The notes under the pieces: model-generated
What the model saw: only the letters and a program-made list of their open reading frames with translations
Told to the model about the DNA's origin: nothing
The model's database searches: none
Part shown: positions 4,738 to 7,419 of the stretch, piece by piece
Layout of the letters: each line of letters opens with the position of its first letter
Position numbering within the stretch: the first letter of the stretch is position 1
Assembly (NCBI GenBank): GCA_900546315.1
Contig: URCP01000124.1
Span: 1-7,419 of the forward strand
Direction: 5' to 3'
Origin: an uncultured Eubacteriales bacterium
Lineage (GTDB): Bacteria > Bacillota > Clostridia > Oscillospirales > CAG-272
DNA: 7,419 nucleotides
Position numbers and translations under genes: made by a program

Positions 4738-7038
4738 TTATTTCTTGTTGTTGTCGTTGTTTCTGAGTTCCACGCGTCTGATCTTGCCGCTTATCGTCTT
4801 CGGGAGCTCGTCCATGAACTCGACGATTCTCGGGTACTTGTAAGGCGCGGTGTGGGTCTTGACGTAGTTCTGGATTTCCTTCTTCAGCTCGTCCGACTTC
4901 TCCTTGCCCTTGACGAGGACGATCGTCGCCTTGACAACCTGTCCGCGGATCGGGTCCGGAGCCGCTGTGACCGCGCACTCGAGGACATACGGGAGCTCCA
5001 TGATGACCGACTCGATCTCGAACGGCCCGATACGGTATCCGCTCGACTTGATGAGGTCGTCGATGCGTCCGACGTACCAGAAGTAGCCGTCCTCATCCTT
5101 CCAGGCGGTGTCGCCGGTGTGGTACCAGCCGTCGTGCCATGCTTCCTTGGTCTTCTCCTCGTTGCGGTAATAGCCGAGGAAGAGTCCGCACGGAACATGA
5201 TCGCGCGTGTCGATGCAGATCTCGCCCGTCTCGCCGACCGCGACCGGCTTTCCTTCCGGATTCAGGATCTCGACGTGATAGAGCGGAGAAGGCTTGCCCA
5301 TAGAGCCCGGCTTCGGGGTCATGCCGACAAGGTTCGCAATCGAAAGGGTAGTCTCGGTCTGACCGAATCCTTCCATCAGCTTGACACCTGTAGCGTTCAG
5401 GAACTGCTGATAAACCTCGGGGTTCAGAGCCTCGCCCGCGACCGTCGCGTACTTGATAGATGACAGGTCGTACTTCGACAGATCCTCCTTGATGAAGAAG
5501 CGGTACATCGTAGGCGGAGCGCAGAAGGTCGTGATATTGTACTTCGCGAAGAGCGGCAGGATATCGTGCGCGTCGAACTTGTTGAAGTCATAGGTGAAGA
5601 CAGCCGCCTCGCAGAGCCACTGACCGTACAGCTTGCCCCAGAGCGCCTTGCCCCAGCCGGTGTCGGAGATCGTGAAGTGGATGCCGTCCGGGTCGACGTT
5701 GTGCCAGTACTTCGCGGTGATGAAGTGACCGAGCGCGTACTTGTGGCTGTGAGCCGCGATCTTCGGGTATCCGGTAGTTCCGGAGGTGAAGAACATCAGC
5801 ATCGGGTCGTCGCCGCAAGCGGAGGACGCGGTGCGCTTGTAGACGTCCGGGAAGTCCTTGAACTCGGAGTTGAAGTCATGCCAGCCGTCGATGTGCTTCT
5901 CGGTGTTCTGGCAGGCGAGGATCTTCGTCTTGAGCGTCTCACAGCGCGGAGCCGCGAGGTCGACCTGATGCGCGATATCCCCGTCGGCGGAGCAGACTAT
6001 AGCTTTGACGCCCGCCGCGTTGAAGCGGTACTCGAAATCGTGCTCGACGAGCAGGTTTGTCGCCGGGATGATGATCGCGCCGAGTTTGTGGAGCGCGAGA
6101 ATCGTGAACCAGAAGTGGTAATGACGCTTGAGAACGACCATGACGCGGTCGCCCTTGCCGATTCCGAGCGACTTGAAGTAGTTCGCGGTCATCGACGAAT
6201 ATCTCGACATATCCCTGAACGTGAAGCGTCTCTCGTGCTTCTCGGCGTCGAGATGGAGCATGGCGAGCTTGTCCGGACACTTCTCGGCGAGCGCGTCGAC
6301 GACGTCAAACGCGAAGTTGAACTTGTCCTCGTTGTGGAAATGGATTTCTTTCAGCACTCCGTTCTCGTCGAGCGAGGTGTCGATGAAGTTCTCCCAGACG
6401 GCGCCGCTCTTCGCGTCGGAGTAGACGCTCGGCTTCTTTTCCATCGACGGCGCGTGGTACTCGTACGCCTTGCCCTGCGCGTTGATGACGACGGCGATGA
6501 ACTCACAGCCGCCCTCGCAGGCGATCATTCCGTGCGGTGTTCCGGAGTTGTAGTAGATGGAGTCGCCCTCGCCGATGACCTCGACATGGTCGTCGATCTG
6601 GACTTTCAGTTTACCCTTCAGGATGTAGTCGAACTCCTGACCCTCGTGGGTGCTGAGCTTTATTGGTCTCTCGTGCTCGGCGGGATCGAACTTCGCGGTG
6701 ACGACGAACGGCTCGGCGACCTTGTTCTTGAAGAGGGGCGCGAGGTTCAGGTAGTTGAAGCCCTTGCGGCGGAGAATCGGCAGTCCGTCGCCTTTCTTGT
6801 TTATAGAGAAGGAGGACAGAGTCGGGCTGGAGCCCTTGAGGATATCGGTGACGTCGACGCCGAAGACTTGTGCGCACTTATAGATGAAGGTGAACGAGAA
6901 ATCGCTGAGACCGAGCTCGAGCAGCTCGTATTCATTTTCGTCAACGCCGGTTTTCTCTGCCATCTCGGCGGGGGTGAGACCGGTGATCTGCCTGAGCTCT
7001 CTGATACGGAGAGCTATTTCCTTGAGTTTGTCTTCCAT
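4738..7038 (-). CDS. Fusion of XRE-type HTH, cupin and AMP-forming acyl-CoA synthetase (MACS-like)
   Basis: This 766-residue cytoplasmic fusion has three parts. Residues about 6-67 are an XRE/Cro-type HTH, although the recognition-helix region (33-41) is acidic. Residues about 93-186 are a cupin, with HEGQEFDYILKG (131-142) and GDSIYYNSGTPHGM (158-171). After a linker, about 227-766 form a complete adenylate-forming acyl-CoA synthetase. FFTSGTTGYPK (416-426) is the ATP loop, GFGQTETT (557-564) the adenine motif and YHTGD (639-643) the ATP-ribose motif. GRIDDLIKSSGYRI (657-670) is the hinge, and PKTISGKIRR holds catalytic Lys752. ISDTGWGKALWGKLYGQW is typical of medium-chain acyl-CoA synthetases, so it should convert a carboxylic acid, ATP and CoA to acyl-CoA; the acid is unknown. 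The second ATG (7038) is preferred because AAAGAAAGG lies 13 nt before it but only 1 nt before the ATG at 7050, which would add four residues. Domain calls are firm; a regulatory role is inferred. Confidence 0.93.
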   Translation of the reverse strand: MEDKLKEIALRIRELRQITGLTPAEMAEKTGVDENEYELLELGLSDFSFTFIYKCAQVFGVDVTDILKGSSPTLSSFSINKKGDGLPILRRKGFNYLNLAPLFKNKVAEPFVVTAKFDPAEHERPIKLSTHEGQEFDYILKGKLKVQIDDHVEVIGEGDSIYYNSGTPHGMIACEGGCEFIAVVINAQGKAYEYHAPSMEKKPSVYSDAKSGAVWENFIDTSLDENGVLKEIHFHNEDKFNFAFDVVDALAEKCPDKLAMLHLDAEKHERRFTFRDMSRYSSMTANYFKSLGIGKGDRVMVVLKRHYHFWFTILALHKLGAIIIPATNLLVEHDFEYRFNAAGVKAIVCSADGDIAHQVDLAAPRCETLKTKILACQNTEKHIDGWHDFNSEFKDFPDVYKRTASSACGDDPMLMFFTSGTTGYPKIAAHSHKYALGHFITAKYWHNVDPDGIHFTISDTGWGKALWGKLYGQWLCEAAVFTYDFNKFDAHDILPLFAKYNITTFCAPPTMYRFFIKEDLSKYDLSSIKYATVAGEALNPEVYQQFLNATGVKLMEGFGQTETTLSIANLVGMTPKPGSMGKPSPLYHVEILNPEGKPVAVGETGEICIDTRDHVPCGLFLGYYRNEEKTKEAWHDGWYHTGDTAWKDEDGYFWYVGRIDDLIKSSGYRIGPFEIESVIMELPYVLECAVTAAPDPIRGQVVKATIVLVKGKEKSDELKKEIQNYVKTHTAPYKYPRIVEFMDELPKTISGKIRRVELRNNDNNKK

Positions 7039-7051
7039 TGTTCTTACCATG

Positions 7052-7060
7052 CCTTTCTTT
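7052..7060 (-). promoter_or_regulatory. Ribosome binding site of the fusion gene
   Basis: AAAGAAAGG reads from 7060 to 7052 on the minus strand and matches the 5' part of the Bacillota AGAAAGGAGG site. It is 1 nt from the ATG at 7050 and 13 nt from the ATG at 7038. If paired in the usual register with the 16S tail, the second ATG is the better placed. The 41-bp gap 7051-7091 shows no convincing promoter or terminator. Confidence 0.6.
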
Positions 7061-7091
7061 AATAGGGTATGTGCCGCTTTTTGCGTTAAGG

Positions 7092-7419
7092 TTACAAAAG
7101 CGATTCTTTTCCTTTTCCTTTGCCTTTACCTCCACCACCGCCGCCTCCGCCTCCGCCACCGCCGGAGTGTCCGCCGCCTCCGCTGTAGGAGGAGGTGTTA
7201 TTGACGTACTTCACGCGGATGGTAACCGGTGTTTCATCTGCAAGGTCTCCCTCGCCGTTGGTTGCCTTGATTGTTACGACTTTCGTTGCCACATACGGAT
7301 TTGCTGTTGTGTACGGATGTGCCAGTACATCCTTTAAGAATGCATTCAGATGATCGCTGAATGCGCTTCTCTGCAAGTTTGCCGGAGCGACAAGGGTCAG
7401 CTTGCCCGCGTTATCGACT
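7092..7419 (-). CDS. C-terminal end of an unrecognised protein with Gly-rich run and Gly-Lys tail; N-terminus outside the window
   Basis: The frame is open to the right edge; about 108 residues are visible and I do not recognise the family. A TTG at 7376 could be read as a start, but coding-like sequence (VDNAGKLTLVAPAN) continues to the edge, so this is a fragment. The stretch VTIKATNGEGDLADETPVTIRVKYV looks like beta strands of an Ig-like or cadherin-like domain, split here as residues roughly 50-74. Then come YSGGGGHS, twelve glycines in a row, and KGKGKGKESLL at the end. Such Gly-rich stretches usually link domains of secreted or cell-wall proteins, but no anchor, transmembrane helix or SLH domain follows. 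GC is about 51% over 7201-7419 by hand count, lower than in the other genes. The fusion gene starts 53 bp downstream with no terminator between, so co-transcription is possible. Confidence 0.6.
   Translation of the reverse strand, partial: VDNAGKLTLVAPANLQRSAFSDHLNAFLKDVLAHPYTTANPYVATKVVTIKATNGEGDLADETPVTIRVKYVNNTSSYSGGGGHSGGGGGGGGGGGGKGKGKGKESLL
7107..7181 (-). repeat. Low-complexity GGN/AAA coding repeat (poly-Gly then Lys-Gly)
   Basis: On the minus strand 7181-7128 encode four glycines, His-Ser, then twelve glycines with mixed GGC/GGT/GGA codons; 7127-7107 alternate AAA and GGN codons (Lys-Gly, ending in Lys). Mixed codon use argues for selection on the glycine run rather than simple slippage of one trinucleotide, but the tract is still prone to length change and sequencing error. 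Confidence 0.85.

Noticed and set aside
4426..5463. Open frame of 345 codons on the plus strand across the flavin reductase/fusion gene junction
   Set aside because: It is antisense to two well-supported genes, crosses the spacer, and its product has the same Val/Asp/Arg/Leu bias without any domain.
5566..7062. Long open frame of 498 codons on the plus strand opposite the fusion gene
   Set aside because: Its translation is dominated by Val, Arg, Glu, Asp and Leu with no fold-like pattern, as expected from reading GC-rich codons of the real gene backwards. No ribosome binding site or family resemblance.
7051..7091. Promoter for the fusion gene in the short gap before it
   Set aside because: The best hexamers (TTAACG or TTGTAA with CTATTA or TACCCT) have poor matches or wrong spacing. 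A promoter inside the upstream gene, or co-transcription, is equally likely.

Overview
The window reads as a stretch of chromosome from a moderately high-GC bacterium, most likely a Bacillota/Clostridia-type anaerobe such as those in gut or rumen communities. This rests on AAAGGA/GGAGG-type ribosome binding sites, a textbook TTGACA-N17-TATAAT promoter, rho-independent terminators and the gene repertoire (Cof-type HAD phosphatase, cytoplasmic GH27 glycosidase with an AraC regulator, TrmO, flavin reductase-fold protein, MACS-type acyl-CoA synthetase). The phylum call is an inference of medium confidence. I see no rRNA, tRNA, CRISPR array, insertion sequence or integrase.

Layout, left to right. 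(1) The 3' part of a plus-strand Cof-type HAD hydrolase ends at 691. (2) A strong hairpin with a T-run on the minus strand (702-736) ends the minus-strand GH27 glycosidase gene (742-2157). (3) A compact regulatory region (2158-2289) separates the glycosidase from a divergent AraC-family regulator (2290-3099). It holds two overlapping divergent promoters whose -10 boxes sit inside a perfect 16-bp palindrome, and a 17-4-17 direct repeat that looks like an AraC-type operator. (4) A trmO-like gene (3110-3796) follows the regulator by 10 bp and is probably co-transcribed with it. (5) A bidirectional terminator (3803-3827) separates trmO from a convergent, minus-strand flavin reductase-like gene (3834-4550). 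(6) A roughly 190-bp spacer carries a weak promoter candidate and a hairpin. (7) A large minus-strand gene (4738-7038) encodes a three-part fusion: XRE-type helix-turn-helix, cupin, and a complete AMP-forming acyl-CoA synthetase. (8) At the right edge is the C-terminal end of another minus-strand protein, probably extracytoplasmic, with a glycine-rich run and a Gly-Lys tail (7092 to the edge). Its base composition is visibly lower in GC.

How the genes may work together. The GH27/AraC pair looks like a self-contained sugar-responsive module. The regulator probably activates the glycosidase from the direct repeat next to its weak -35 box and represses its own strong promoter from the same site. 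TrmO is a tRNA-modification enzyme that appears to ride on the regulator's transcript. The most unusual protein is the HTH-cupin-acyl-CoA synthetase fusion: a sensor-like N-terminus is joined to an adenylate-forming enzyme, and its 'recognition helix' is strongly acidic, so it may sense or regulate the enzyme rather than bind DNA.
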